Of a stretch of 64,000 nucleotides of DNA, positions 44,904-54,766 are shown in pieces. The notes under the pieces are model-generated. The model did no database searches, had not been told where the DNA came from, and saw nothing but the letters and a program-made list of their open reading frames with translations. Source of the DNA: Actinomyces sp. oral taxon 414 (GTDB lineage: Bacteria; Actinomycetota; Actinomycetes; Actinomycetales; Actinomycetaceae); the NCBI RefSeq assembly GCF_001278845.1, contig NZ_CP012590.1, positions 2,976,001-3,040,000 on the forward strand, read 5' to 3'. The position numbers and the translations under genes were made by a program. Position 1 is the first letter of the stretch. Each line of letters starts with the position of its first letter.

Positions 44904-45210
44904 GCGCCGCCCCTCGCCGCCGCCCCCTCACCGGGATCGGTCGAAGCGGGCGGGGCGGTCGGGGCGTCGCTCGGGCGGGGCGTCCGTCGCGGACGGGGAG
45001 CGGGATCCCGGTTCTCCCGCCCCGCTCCGACAATGAAGTCGTGTCCACCATGGAAGTTTATTCAGTGGGCTCATGGTGGCCCTCTCCTTGGACCACTTGC
45101 GTTCTGCTGGACCACGGTGGCCCGACCGTCGTTCTCGAGTGCGAAGTGCGCGTCTCGGCGTCCGGGGCGCGGCGGCGCCGGGCGCCGCGGTCCACGAGAT
45201 CGCCGGGTAA
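44904..45210. other. Gap with flank motif
   Basis: No gene is supported. ATGGAAGTTTATTCAGTGGG at 45050-45069 is a diverged copy of the GGAAGGTTATTC motif that accompanies the dispersed palindromes. The 3' end runs into the interrupted hairpin. Confidence 0.45.
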
Positions 45211-45271
45211 CCGCCGAGATCGTCACTTAACCCGCGAGCACGTCTGCCAGAGGTACGTGCTCGCGGGTTAA
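45211..45271. repeat. Hairpin of the two-unit family, split by insertion sequences
   Basis: The left arm (45215-45243, CGAGATCGTCACTTAACCCG and on to ACGT), the 11-base loop CTGCCAGAGGT and the first 17 bases of the right arm are here. The rest of the right arm (GTGACGATCTCG) reappears at 48469, after two insertion sequences. Joined, the arms pair perfectly over 29 bases. Confidence 0.85.
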
Positions 45272-45274
45272 CCT

Positions 45275-46782
45275 CAATGTCGTTCGGTTAGGGGTTGGGG
45301 TGGGGTGTCAAGAGGTGGGTGGGCGGCGTGTCGGTTTGGTGGTGGGCGCAGGCCTTGTAGGAGTGGGTCGGTCCGCCAAGACTGATCCGTTCTCTTAGAC
45401 AAGGCCTGCTGTGTGTGATTGTGCCATGCGCCCTTCGGCGCCGGACGTGTTCGCCCCCGGTCACCTGGGCGAGTTGACCCAGGTGGTTCCCTTCGAGATG
45501 GTCGATGCGGCACTGGAGGCGGGGGGCGGCGTGCAGCGGCGCGTGCGGCGCCTGCCGTCGCGGGTGGTGGTCTACCTGCTGCTGGCGGGGGCGCTGTTCG
45601 GATCGGTGGGGTGGAGCGGGGTGTGGTCGCGCCTGTGCGCGGGCCTGGGGCGCCCCGTGGAGCCCGTGAGCGCCTCGTCGATCTCGCAGGCGATGCGCCG
45701 GGTGGGGCCGGCCCCCCTCAAGGCGCTGTTCGATCTGCTGTCCGGCCCCCTGCCCGTGCAGGGGGGCGCGGACCGGTTCGCCTCGCGCAGGGTCGTGGCC
45801 CTGGACGGCACCCTGATCGCGGTGGCGGACACCGAGGCCAACAGGGCCGCCTTCCCCAAGAGCCGGTCCGGGCGGGGCTCGGGCGCCGGCTACCCGATGA
45901 TCCGCCTGGTGACCCTGCTGGCCGCCTCCACCCGCAGCCTGCTGGCCGCGGCCGTCGACTCGGACAGGGTCGGCGAGACCTCCCTGGCCGCCGGGCTGAT
46001 CCGCGCCATGGGCCCGGGCATGCTCGTCCTGGCCGACCGGGGCCTGGCATCGACGGGCATGTGGACCCTGATCAGGTCCGCGGGCTCGGACTTCCTCACC
46101 CGCGTGCGCACCGGCACGAGCGCCCTGAGGCTCGATGTCGAGCGCGTCCTGCCCGACGGGTCCTGGCTGTCCAACGCCCGCGGCACCAGGGTCAGGGTCA
46201 TCGACGCCCGCATCACCCCCACCACCACCACCGGCCCCGAGCGCACCGGGCACTGGAGACTGGTGACCAGCCTGACCGACCACCGCCGGGCCCCCGCCGA
46301 CCAGCTGGTGCGCCTGTACCACGAGCGCTGGGAGATCGAGACCGCCTACTGCGAGCTCAAGTCCGCCCTGGGCGCCGGACGGGTCCTGCGCGCCCGCCAC
46401 CCCCGGGGCGTGCTCCAGGAGGTCTGGGCCCTGCTGTGCGCCTACCAGGCCCTGCGCACCGCCATGGCCGACGCCGTCCTGACCAGCCCCGGCACCGACC
46501 CCGACCGGGCCTCCTTCACCGTCGCCCTGACCGCGGCCCGCGACCAGATCGTCCTGGCGCAGCACATCACCGCCGACCGCCCCGACCTGACCGGCCCCAT
46601 CGGCACCGCCGTCCTGGCCGCGCTCCTGCCCCCGCGCCGACCACGAACCCGCACCAGGGCCATCAAACGAGCCCTGTCCAAACACCGCGCACGAACACCC
46701 CACCCCGACCGCACCACCTACCCCGTCACCATCACCACACACATCTTGACACCCCACCCCGACCCCTAACCGAACGACATTG
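45275..46782. mobile_element. IS4-family insertion sequence, complete
   Basis: The ends begin CAATGTCGTTCGGTTAGGGG and match over about 38 bases with one difference. GGGTTAACCT is repeated directly at 45265-45274 and 46783-46792, a 10-base target duplication as expected for this family. The last three bases of that duplication are the first bases of the neighbouring IS1380 element, showing this element arrived second. Confidence 0.92.
45426..46769 (+). CDS. IS4-family transposase
   Basis: The protein has 447 residues and DDE-fold elements in order: VVALDGTLIAVADTEANRAA (first Asp), MLVLADRGLASTGMWTLIRS (second Asp), and the YREK signature YHERWEIETAYCELKSALGA with the catalytic Glu. The frame is intact and its stop codon lies inside the right terminal repeat. 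A GTG at 45411 could add five residues. The C-terminus is a Pro/Arg/Thr tail. The element should be active. Confidence 0.92.
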   Translation: MRPSAPDVFAPGHLGELTQVVPFEMVDAALEAGGGVQRRVRRLPSRVVVYLLLAGALFGSVGWSGVWSRLCAGLGRPVEPVSASSISQAMRRVGPAPLKALFDLLSGPLPVQGGADRFASRRVVALDGTLIAVADTEANRAAFPKSRSGRGSGAGYPMIRLVTLLAASTRSLLAAAVDSDRVGETSLAAGLIRAMGPGMLVLADRGLASTGMWTLIRSAGSDFLTRVRTGTSALRLDVERVLPDGSWLSNARGTRVRVIDARITPTTTTGPERTGHWRLVTSLTDHRRAPADQLVRLYHERWEIETAYCELKSALGAGRVLRARHPRGVLQEVWALLCAYQALRTAMADAVLTSPGTDPDRASFTVALTAARDQIVLAQHITADRPDLTGPIGTAVLAALLPPRRPRTRTRAIKRALSKHRARTPHPDRTTYPVTITTHILTPHPDP

Positions 46783-46789
46783 GGGTTAA

Positions 46790-48464
46790 CCTCGATCTTT
46801 CATGGGGGTGGTGGGGTGGGGTCGGTGGGCGTGGTCGTCGGGGTTTCGGGTGCGGTTGCGGGGGTGGGGGCGCCGTGGGGGTGTGGGGGTTCGCCGCGCG
46901 TGGTGGGGCGCGGTGGTCGGTGTCGGGGGGTCCCGGGGTCAGGGGGCGTCCTCAGGGGCGGGTGGGCTCGTCAGGGTGCGGGCAGGGTCTGGAGGCGGCC
47001 GATCCCCTGGAGCAGGAGGCGGGTCCAGGGGTGGTCGGCCCTGTAGCGGATGAGGGTGCGGCGGGCGTGGCGGGCGATGGTGGCGGGGATGTGCATGAGC
47101 CGGGCGCGGATCGTCCTGGGCTCCCAGCGTCTGGCGGGGTGGTCGGTCAGGGCGAGCATCTGGGTCCAGGCGAGGATGTCGTGGGCCAGGGCCACGATCT
47201 GGCACCAGATGCGGTTGGCGGCGAAGCCCTGCAGGGGGAAGGATCCCAGGCCGGTGTCCTTGGCGCAGCGGATGCGGTCCTCGCACCTGGCCCGCAGCCG
47301 GTGGCGGAGCTCGAGACCCGGGAGCCGCCCTCTCCCCGTGTTGGTGGCGAAGGCGGTGAGCCGGTATCCGCCCACGTCGTCGAAGCGCAGCCGCGCGCCG
47401 GGGTGGGGTCTTTCTCGGCGCATGATCACCCGCATGCCCTCGGGCCGGCCCGACAGGTCCAGCAGGTCGGTGATCTCGGCGACGTCCGCCCCCTCCCTGG
47501 GGTCGCCGTCGGCGTTGCGGGCCGGGGCCCAGGCGGTCTTGGGGATGGCGGCGTAGATGTCGGGCGTGCGGTCGGGGAGCTTGAAGCCCACGCTGTAGGA
47601 CACCCGGCGGCGGGCGAGGAACCCCACGGTCTCCTTCGTGCCCCCGGCGCCGTCGATGCGCACCAGCACTTTTCTGCCGGGTCTGGATCCGAGTCCGGCC
47701 TGGTCCAGGGCCCGGCGGATGATCTCGATGTGGTCGGCGGCGGTGTTCGCCCCGGCGTTGCCCGGTCTGAGCATGATCGCCGCGCACTGCCCGGCCCCGT
47801 GGGGGCCGTGGTCGAACCAGGCGGTCAGGGGGTGGTAGCCGAACCCCCTCTTGAAGGTGGGGGCCGCCCCCTCCTTGGCCCAGTGCGCCTCGACCAGGGT
47901 GGCGTCCACGTCGATCACCAGCGGGGAGGCGGCGCTGATCCCCGCGGTGGGGGCGTGCTCGCCGGCCAGGTCCCACACCCTGCGCCGCACCTCCCCCCGG
48001 GCCGCCTCGACGGCGGCCTCGACCGCGTCGGCGTCCTGGGCCAGGGTCTTGACCAGGCGGCACACCGTGGGGTCGGAGGCGACCTGGCCGAAGAGCTCCC
48101 CCTGGCTGCGCAGCAGGGCCAGGTCCGACAGGTGATCGCCGCCCAGGGCCGCGCACAGGGCCAGGTCCGCCACGATCTTGCCCGGGTCGTGAACCGCCAG
48201 GGGCCTGCGCCAGGGCGCCAGGGCCCCCGCCAACCCGACGTCCAGGCCCACGGCCCGCACCGTCCCGGTCAGCAGCCGCGCCCCGGCCGGCCCCACCGCC
48301 GGAACCTCCCCCGCCTCCACGCCCACAGCCGGGTACAACCCGGTACCATTCACCACGAGGGTGCCCCTCCCCTGGTCGTGCACGGACATCAGCAATCCGC
48401 ATTATCCCAGGACGAGGAGCACCCTCACCCCACCCCCGGCACCCCAAACCACGAAAAATCGAGG
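46790..48464. mobile_element. IS1380-family insertion sequence, complete
   Basis: The termini read CCTCGATCTTTCATGG and, from the other end, CCTCGATTTTTCGTGG. TTAA is duplicated at 46786-46789 and 48465-48468. It lies inside a TTAA of the older palindrome, so removing it and the IS4 element restores an intact hairpin arm. It carries one transposase on the minus strand. Confidence 0.92.
46971..48389 (-). CDS. IS1380-family transposase
   Basis: The protein has 472 residues. The order is VIDVDATLVEAHWAKEGAAP (first Asp and family signature), FKRGFGYHPLTAWFDHG, KVLVRIDGAGGTKETVGFLA (second Asp), and the C-terminal RCAKDTGLGSFPLQGFAANRIW with LALTDHPARRWEPRTIRARL. The LP/GF-N segment is typical of IS1380. 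The ATG at 48389 (MSVHDQGRGTL) was used; a TTG six bases upstream is less likely. The frame is uninterrupted. Confidence 0.92.
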   Translation of the reverse strand: MSVHDQGRGTLVVNGTGLYPAVGVEAGEVPAVGPAGARLLTGTVRAVGLDVGLAGALAPWRRPLAVHDPGKIVADLALCAALGGDHLSDLALLRSQGELFGQVASDPTVCRLVKTLAQDADAVEAAVEAARGEVRRRVWDLAGEHAPTAGISAASPLVIDVDATLVEAHWAKEGAAPTFKRGFGYHPLTAWFDHGPHGAGQCAAIMLRPGNAGANTAADHIEIIRRALDQAGLGSRPGRKVLVRIDGAGGTKETVGFLARRRVSYSVGFKLPDRTPDIYAAIPKTAWAPARNADGDPREGADVAEITDLLDLSGRPEGMRVIMRRERPHPGARLRFDDVGGYRLTAFATNTGRGRLPGLELRHRLRARCEDRIRCAKDTGLGSFPLQGFAANRIWCQIVALAHDILAWTQMLALTDHPARRWEPRTIRARLMHIPATIARHARRTLIRYRADHPWTRLLLQGIGRLQTLPAP

Positions 48465-48524
48465 TTAAGTGACGATCTCGCGGGTTAAGTGACGTGCTCG
48501 CGGGTTAAGTGACGTGCTCGCGAG
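48465..48524. repeat. Three tandem 20-bp units completing the split hairpin
   Basis: TTAAGTGACGATCTCGCGGG, TTAAGTGACGTGCTCGCGGG and TTAAGTGACGTGCTCGCGAG follow head to tail. The first completes the right arm of the hairpin at 45211. This shows that the hairpin arms are built from a 20-bp tandem unit. Confidence 0.85.
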
Positions 48525-48711
48525 CCGGGGCGCGCACGACATGCGAGACGCCGTCCCACCATGCGGGACGACTGGCGGGGGCGGGGGCACCAGAACCTCT
48601 CCCGCCGCCGCCCGACCCGCCGATCCCGCCGCGCCCGACCCCCCGACGCACCCGGAGGCGACCCGAGCAGACCGCCACCACGACCTTCACGCTCCACGCC
48701 TTCAAAACCAC
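48525..48711. other. Gap between insertion element and CRISPR array
   Basis: No gene is supported. GTCCCACCATGCGGGACGAC at 48551 is a palindrome-like segment also present near 28533. ACC/CCG-rich coding-like frames are composition artefacts. Confidence 0.4.
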
Positions 48712-49036
48712 CCCTGAACAACATTCCAGGTGCGTGGTGCTCCCTGACTTCGAGAGGAGCGACAAGACAGGAACTGTCTGTCTCAATGCACCTACAGGTG
48801 CGTGGTGCTCCCTGACGCCCTCGCCTGGCTGATCAACGGGGCCGTCGTGATGTCTCAATGCACCTACAGGTGCGTGGTGCTCCCTGACCGCTCAATCTCG
48901 ACAATACCTCATGGTCCGCCACAGGGTCTCAATGCACCTACAGGTGCGTGGTGCTCCCTGACTACCAAGGTGGCCGGCGGCGAAAAGCTTTCGGACTTCG
49001 TCTCAATGCACCTACAGGTGCGTGGTGCTCCCTGAC
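48712..49036 (-). CRISPR. CRISPR array, 4 full repeats plus 1 degenerate
   Basis: Four identical 37-base repeats start at 48780, 48852, 48926 and 49000 (GTCTCAATGCACCTACAGGT then GCGTGGTGCTCCCTGAC). A fifth at 48712 keeps only its second half. Spacers are 31, 35, 37 and 37 bases. On the minus strand the repeat ends ATTGAGAC, like the 8-base crRNA handle of several types, and has a GCACC/GGTGC stem; the damaged copy is then the last one, so transcription should run right to left from a leader after 49036. No cas gene is in the window. Confidence 0.93.
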
Positions 49037-49250
49037 CCCTGCCCTCGGGAGCGGCGGTATGACGCCACTTCGAGGGCCCGGAGCGCCACCGGCCCCGGGA
49101 GCACCCCTCCGGACCGGCCAGCACCGGGCCCAGAGTAGCACATAGTGGCGGAATCACGCCAAGCGCCACCGACGGCCCCCAGAGCCCTCCGCGCGCCGAC
49201 TTCCAACCAGGTCATGCCGAAAGGTCGGCGTTGAAACGCCTTACTGCAAA
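49037..49250 (-). promoter_or_regulatory. Probable CRISPR leader
   Basis: This gene-free DNA borders the intact end of the array. About 49120-49160 (CAGAGTAGCACATAGTGGCG) and 49235-49290 (TACTGCAAACGTGCAACATG and on) are AT-richer and could hold the promoter. No ORF of note crosses it in either direction. Confidence 0.45.
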
Positions 49251-49478
49251 CGTGCAACATGACACCCTGTTCACTATACCGTCCCACCAGCCACAGCAGC
49301 ACCTCCAGCATCAGCCGGCCCGGCCTTGTTCGAGAATGTCCCGTCCCCGACCAAACCTAACGCGACTCCCTCGCCCGACCGGGATGAACACGCTCTCCGA
49401 CCGATTCGGCGGCGGACCCGGATAACACCTCCCCCGGATATTCCACGCACCGGGAATCGCCTCCCGCGCGCCGGCGAG

Positions 49479-49614
49479 GCGGAAAAGGTGGCTCCTGCGT
49501 ACTTTTAAGGGCGCGCGGAGGGTCAGGACGTTCGAGGAACGGCGTCATTCTGCCATTCCTCGAACTGGCGGTCATGGAATGAGGAGTGAAAGATATGCGG
49601 GAGCCACCTTTTCG
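49479..49614. repeat. Nested palindrome of about 136 bp
   Basis: The outer arms GAAAAGGTGGCTCCTGCGTA and TATGCGGGAGCCACCTTTTC match in about 17 of 20 bases. The inner arms TTCGAGGAA (49531) and TTCCTCGAA (49556) match perfectly. The length and the nested layout recall the 120-bp family, but the sequence is different. Confidence 0.65.
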
Positions 49615-49685
49615 CACTGCCCCCGCCCGCGCGCCGTCGCCGGGGGGAGCTCTGCGGGAATCGCCACCGCACTGAGGGACACATC

Positions 49686-49762
49686 CCCGCGAACGCGCAG
49701 GTTTCCCGTCGAACGCGCAGGTGGGAAGCGCGCGTTCGACGGGAAACCTGCGCGTTCGCGGG
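49686..49762. repeat. Perfect 33-bp-arm hairpin, 11-base loop
   Basis: Arms 49686-49718 and 49730-49762 are exact reverse complements. Each contains CGAACGCGCAGGT-like units twice, 22 bases apart (CGCGAACGCGCAGGTTTCCC then GTCGAACGCGC). The arm length, two-unit build and 11-base loop equal those of the hairpin at 28399 though the sequence differs. Confidence 0.9.
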
Positions 49763-49853
49763 AAAAACGGGGGTGGCCCGCCCGGCCCCGCACTGCGCGG
49801 GTGAAGACGTTGAAGTAGGAGCCCGGGCGCGACGACGGGGCCGGCCCGGGCAC

Positions 49854-49904
49854 GACGACGGCGGGCCGCCACCGCTTTTCCGCAGGTGACGGCCCGCCGT
49901 CGTC
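49854..49904. terminator. Hairpin downstream of groEL
   Basis: GACGACGGCGGGCC and GGCCCGCCGTCGTC pair perfectly over 14 bases around a 23-base loop containing CTTTTCC. It could terminate minus-strand transcription after the stronger hairpin at 49921. Confidence 0.5.
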
Positions 49905-49920
49905 ATCGTTCCGCCGCGGC

Positions 49921-49952
49921 CCCGGCCGCCCGCCGCCGAGCGGGCGGCCGGG
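49921..49952 (-). terminator. groEL terminator hairpin
   Basis: CCCGGCCGCCCGC and GCGGGCGGCCGGG form a perfect 13-bp stem with a 6-base loop, about 60 bases beyond the groEL stop codon on the minus strand. There is no T run, as is common in GC-rich actinobacteria. Confidence 0.65.
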
Positions 49953-50013
49953 TTGGCCCGGACCGACCCGCCCGGGGCGGCCGGGGCCGCGAACCGAACC
50001 GACTGGGGGCGGA

Positions 50014-51852
<1,839 letters not shown>

Positions 51853-53334
51853 TCATCGGCCGCGATCTGACTCACACAGGGCCAGCAGGAGCAGGGAGCA
51901 GGTCCAGGCCAGGGGCGCCGGACCCGCCGGGGAGCCGTCCGCCGCGACCTTCTCCGGCAGCGCCCCGACCCCGGTGCGCCTGTCCACCAGCCAGTCCAGC
52001 AGCTCGTCGGCCTCCGCGGCCAGGCCGGTCTCGCCGCCCGCCCCCAGGGCGGCCGCGGACCAGGCCAGCAGCGCCGTCTCCGGGGTCCAGGACACGCCGT
52101 CGTCGCGCCAGGACGAGCCCGGCCCCACGCCGCCGGAGACCCGCGCCATCCTCTCCCGCGCGCCGCGGCGCACCTCCACCGCCCCCCTCAGGGCCGCGGT
52201 GAAGGGCGGCGCGGTCAGGGCGATGGCCGCGTCGACGTCGTCGTCGCCGCGGTGGCGGCCCCAGCCGGGGGCGAAGCCGCCCTCGATCGCCGCGCGCACC
52301 TGCACGGCGCGCGCCGCCGTCGCCTCCCCCTCCGCCCCGAGGTCGAGCCCGGCGGCGACCAGGCGGGCCGCGGCCTCCAGGCCGAGCAGGACGCTCATAG
52401 CGGTGTCCAGGGTGAGGCGGCCCTCGGCGACCTCCCAGTAGTCCGGGCTCACGGGCGGCAGGCGGTGGGGCCCATCCGTCAGCTCCAGCAGCCGGGAGGC
52501 GCACCGCCGCAGGCACACGCCCAGCCGCCCCTCGACCCGGTCGGCGTCGGGCCGGTCAACGTCGGGCCGGGCGGCCCCCAGGACCCTCCCCGCGGCCCAC
52601 ATGACCCAGCCGGTGCCGTCGAGCTGGGCCGGACGGTCGTCCGGGACGGTGCCGGCGGCGGTGTAGCGGGCCTCGAAACCGCCGTCGACCCCCTGAAGGG
52701 CGGCCAGGTGCTCCAGGACGGTCAGGGCCTCGTCGTCCAGGCCGACGGCAGACAGGGCCGCCGCCGCGAAGGAGGCGTCGCGCGGCCACACATAGCGCCA
52801 GGCGGACACGGGCCCGGCGACGACGGCGCCGGCGGGGTAGGAGATCGGGTCGGAGCCGTCGGCGTCGGCCAGGACCGGGCCGATCAGGGCCAGGAGGTCG
52901 GCCAGGGCGTCGCGCGCCGCCCCCGCCCACCTCCCGCCGGGCAGGGCGGCCCCCGCCACCCGCTCGCGGGCCGCGCGCACCAGGGCCGTGCGCTCCTCGT
53001 CGGACAGGACCCCGCCCCCGGCCGCGGTCGCGGCGGCGGAATCGTCGGCCCGGCCGGCCGATGACGCCCGCCCCGCCCCGCCCTCGGCCGCGGCGGCGGG
53101 ATCCGCGGCCGGCACGCGCGTGCCCGGCTCGAAGCGGCAGGACGCTCCCGGCGGCAGGGGCCGGACCACCCCGCCGGCGCCGACGACGACGCCCTCGCTC
53201 AGCAGAGTCGGCTGGGGCCGGGGGGAGAACGCCAGGCGCCAGGCGCCCCAGCCGACCGCCGTCGCCAGCGGAGCCAGGACAGCACCGCGGATGAGGGCGC
53301 GCCGGCTCCGCGCGCCCCGGTCGATCGGGTTCAC
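51853..53334 (-). CDS. GH15-like glucoamylase-family protein
   Basis: The protein has 493 residues. A membrane-export signal (RRALIRGAVLAPLATAVGWG) follows the start. After a Pro/Ala-rich linker (60-120) comes the six-hairpin barrel: VSAWRYVWPRDASFAAAALS (the conserved W-P-R-D segment), GVDGGFEARYTAAG, QLDGTGWVMWAAG and DDGVSWTPETALLAWSAAAL. The canonical catalytic Glu pair is not certain, as only the last segment has an obvious Glu. It may hydrolyse alpha-glucan or trehalose. The GTG start overlaps the stop of the LytR_C gene (GTGA). No carbohydrate transporter is adjacent. Confidence 0.75.
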   Translation of the reverse strand: MNPIDRGARSRRALIRGAVLAPLATAVGWGAWRLAFSPRPQPTLLSEGVVVGAGGVVRPLPPGASCRFEPGTRVPAADPAAAAEGGAGRASSAGRADDSAAATAAGGGVLSDEERTALVRAARERVAGAALPGGRWAGAARDALADLLALIGPVLADADGSDPISYPAGAVVAGPVSAWRYVWPRDASFAAAALSAVGLDDEALTVLEHLAALQGVDGGFEARYTAAGTVPDDRPAQLDGTGWVMWAAGRVLGAARPDVDRPDADRVEGRLGVCLRRCASRLLELTDGPHRLPPVSPDYWEVAEGRLTLDTAMSVLLGLEAAARLVAAGLDLGAEGEATAARAVQVRAAIEGGFAPGWGRHRGDDDVDAAIALTAPPFTAALRGAVEVRRGARERMARVSGGVGPGSSWRDDGVSWTPETALLAWSAAALGAGGETGLAAEADELLDWLVDRRTGVGALPEKVAADGSPAGPAPLAWTCSLLLLALCESDRGR

Positions 53335-53963
53335 TCCTCGAAGTCGCTGCGCAGGATGATGACGATGGGGTTGGACTGCGCCTCGGCCGCGGACTCGACG
53401 ATATTCGTAATGCCCAGGGCCTGGCCGACGGAGCGGGCGGTCGACTCGCTGTCGGAGTCGGCGTAGAAGATGGTGGTGGTGGTCGGGGACGCGTTGTCGT
53501 AGGTGCCCTGCTGGACCTCGACATTGGTGTAGCCGGCGTTCCTCAGCCGATCGCCGGTGCGGCCCCCGAGCCCGTTGACCCCGGCGCCGTTGTGAATGGT
53601 CACTCCCGTGGTCAGATCCGCATTAGTCGGGGTGGACGTCGAGCCCGCCCTCTTCTCATCGGTGGGGGCCTCGGTGGCGGGGGGCTGCCCGGCGGTCGGG
53701 GCGGCCCCTCCCCCGGAGGCGGGCGCGGCCGTCCCCCCCGCGGACGCGGGCGCGGCGGTGGTCGACCCCGCCGCCGGACGCGCCCCGTGGTGTCCCAGGA
53801 GCCGGACCGCCCCCCAAGCGAGCAGCGGCACGATAATGAGCACCGCCAGCAGCGGCACCCAGCTGCGCCATCCCGGCACGGGGGCGCGGTGGACCCCCAC
53901 GGGGACGGGGCCCTCGTCGTCCGCGGCGTCGAACTCGTCCTCGGGGTACTCGTAGCGGCTCAC
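53331..53963 (-). CDS. LytR C-terminal domain protein
   Basis: The protein has 210 residues: an acidic N-tail, one membrane helix (WVPLLAVLIIVPLLAWGAVRL, about 33-53), a Pro/Ala/Thr linker (60-110), and a C-terminal LytR_C fold with VTIHNGAGVNGLGGRTGDRL, TTTTIFYADSDSESTARSVG and IVIILRSDFEE. Such proteins sit in the cell envelope beside wall-building enzymes; their ligand is unknown. It is the first gene of a coupled pair with the GH15-like gene. Confidence 0.88.
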   Translation of the reverse strand: MSRYEYPEDEFDAADDEGPVPVGVHRAPVPGWRSWVPLLAVLIIVPLLAWGAVRLLGHHGARPAAGSTTAAPASAGGTAAPASGGGAAPTAGQPPATEAPTDEKRAGSTSTPTNADLTTGVTIHNGAGVNGLGGRTGDRLRNAGYTNVEVQQGTYDNASPTTTTIFYADSDSESTARSVGQALGITNIVESAAEAQSNPIVIILRSDFEE

Positions 53964-54051
53964 CCTGCGAGAATAGCGGTCCGAGCGGCCGGAGGCCCCG
54001 CGAAACGTCGCGACACCCCGCGGCGAATCGATCCTCGTCTAGGATGCGGGG

Positions 54052-54729
54052 ATGAGCGATGCCAAGCCCCTGTCCGAGCTCGTCGACCCCTCGTGGGCGC
54101 GCGCCCTGGCCCCCGTCGAGTCCACCGTCCACCAGATCGGCAAACGCCTGCGGGAGGAAGTGGCCGAGGGCAGGGGCTACCTGCCGGCCGGTACGGACGT
54201 GCTGCGCGCCTTCACCTACCCCATGGACGGGGTCAAGGTCCTCATCGTCGGCCAGGACCCCTACCCCACGCCGGGGCATCCCATGGGTCTGAGCTTCTCC
54301 GTGCAGCCGGGGGTGCGTCCGCCGCGCAGCCTGGAGAACATCTTCACCGAGCTGGTCTCCGACCTGGGCGTGGACCGCCCCACGTCCGGGGACCTGACCC
54401 CGTGGTCGCGCCAGGGCGTCATGCTCCTCAACCGGGTCCTGACCGTGCGGCCCGGGGCGCCGGCCTCGCACAAGGGCTGGGGCTGGGAGAAGGTGACGCA
54501 GCGCGCCATTGAGGCGCTCGTGGAGCGCCGGGCGCCGCTGGTCGCGATCCTGTGGGGGCGTCCGGCGCAGTCCCTGACCCCCATGCTGGGCTCGACGCCG
54601 ATCCTGGCCTCGCCGCACCCCTCCCCGCTCAGCGCCTCGCGCGGCTTCTTCGGCTCGCGCCCCTTCAGCCGCGCCAACGAGCTCCTGGTCGAGCAGGGGG
54701 CGACGCCGGTGGACTGGCGCCTGCCCTGA
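54052..54729 (+). CDS. ung: Uracil-DNA glycosylase
   Basis: The 225-residue enzyme has the family active-site motif GQDPYP (67-72, catalytic Asp69), GLSFSV, and the C-terminal [10 protein letters not shown] with the catalytic His (about 189). Both are needed to remove uracil from DNA in base excision repair. The length and the start at [12 protein letters not shown] fit family 1 enzymes. The ATG has GGGG(A)TG immediately upstream but no strong ribosome site. It stands alone; neighbours are convergent. Confidence 0.97.
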   Translation: MSDAKPLSELVDPSWARALAPVESTVHQIGKRLREEVAEGRGYLPAGTDVLRAFTYPMDGVKVLIVGQDPYPTPGHPMGLSFSVQPGVRPPRSLENIFTELVSDLGVDRPTSGDLTPWSRQGVMLLNRVLTVRPGAPASHKGWGWEKVTQRAIEALVERRAPLVAILWGRPAQSLTPMLGSTPILASPHPSPLSASRGFFGSRPFSRANELLVEQGATPVDWRLP

Positions 54730-54766
54730 ATCGGGGCCGCCCCGCCCCGGCCGGGCATCGGCCGCC

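Noticed and set aside
45419..48488. Large overlapping frames opposite or shifted to the two transposases
   Set aside because: They lack any family signature, and the transposase frames carry complete catalytic motifs and end at the element termini.
48509..49145. Small frames across the CRISPR repeats (repeating LNAPTGAWCSL or SMHLQVRGAP)
   Set aside because: They are translations of the 37-base repeats, not genes.
49251..49478. Search for cas1/cas2 or other cas genes beside the array
   Set aside because: No frame in 49037-50013 or in 48465-48712 has length or residues fitting any Cas protein.
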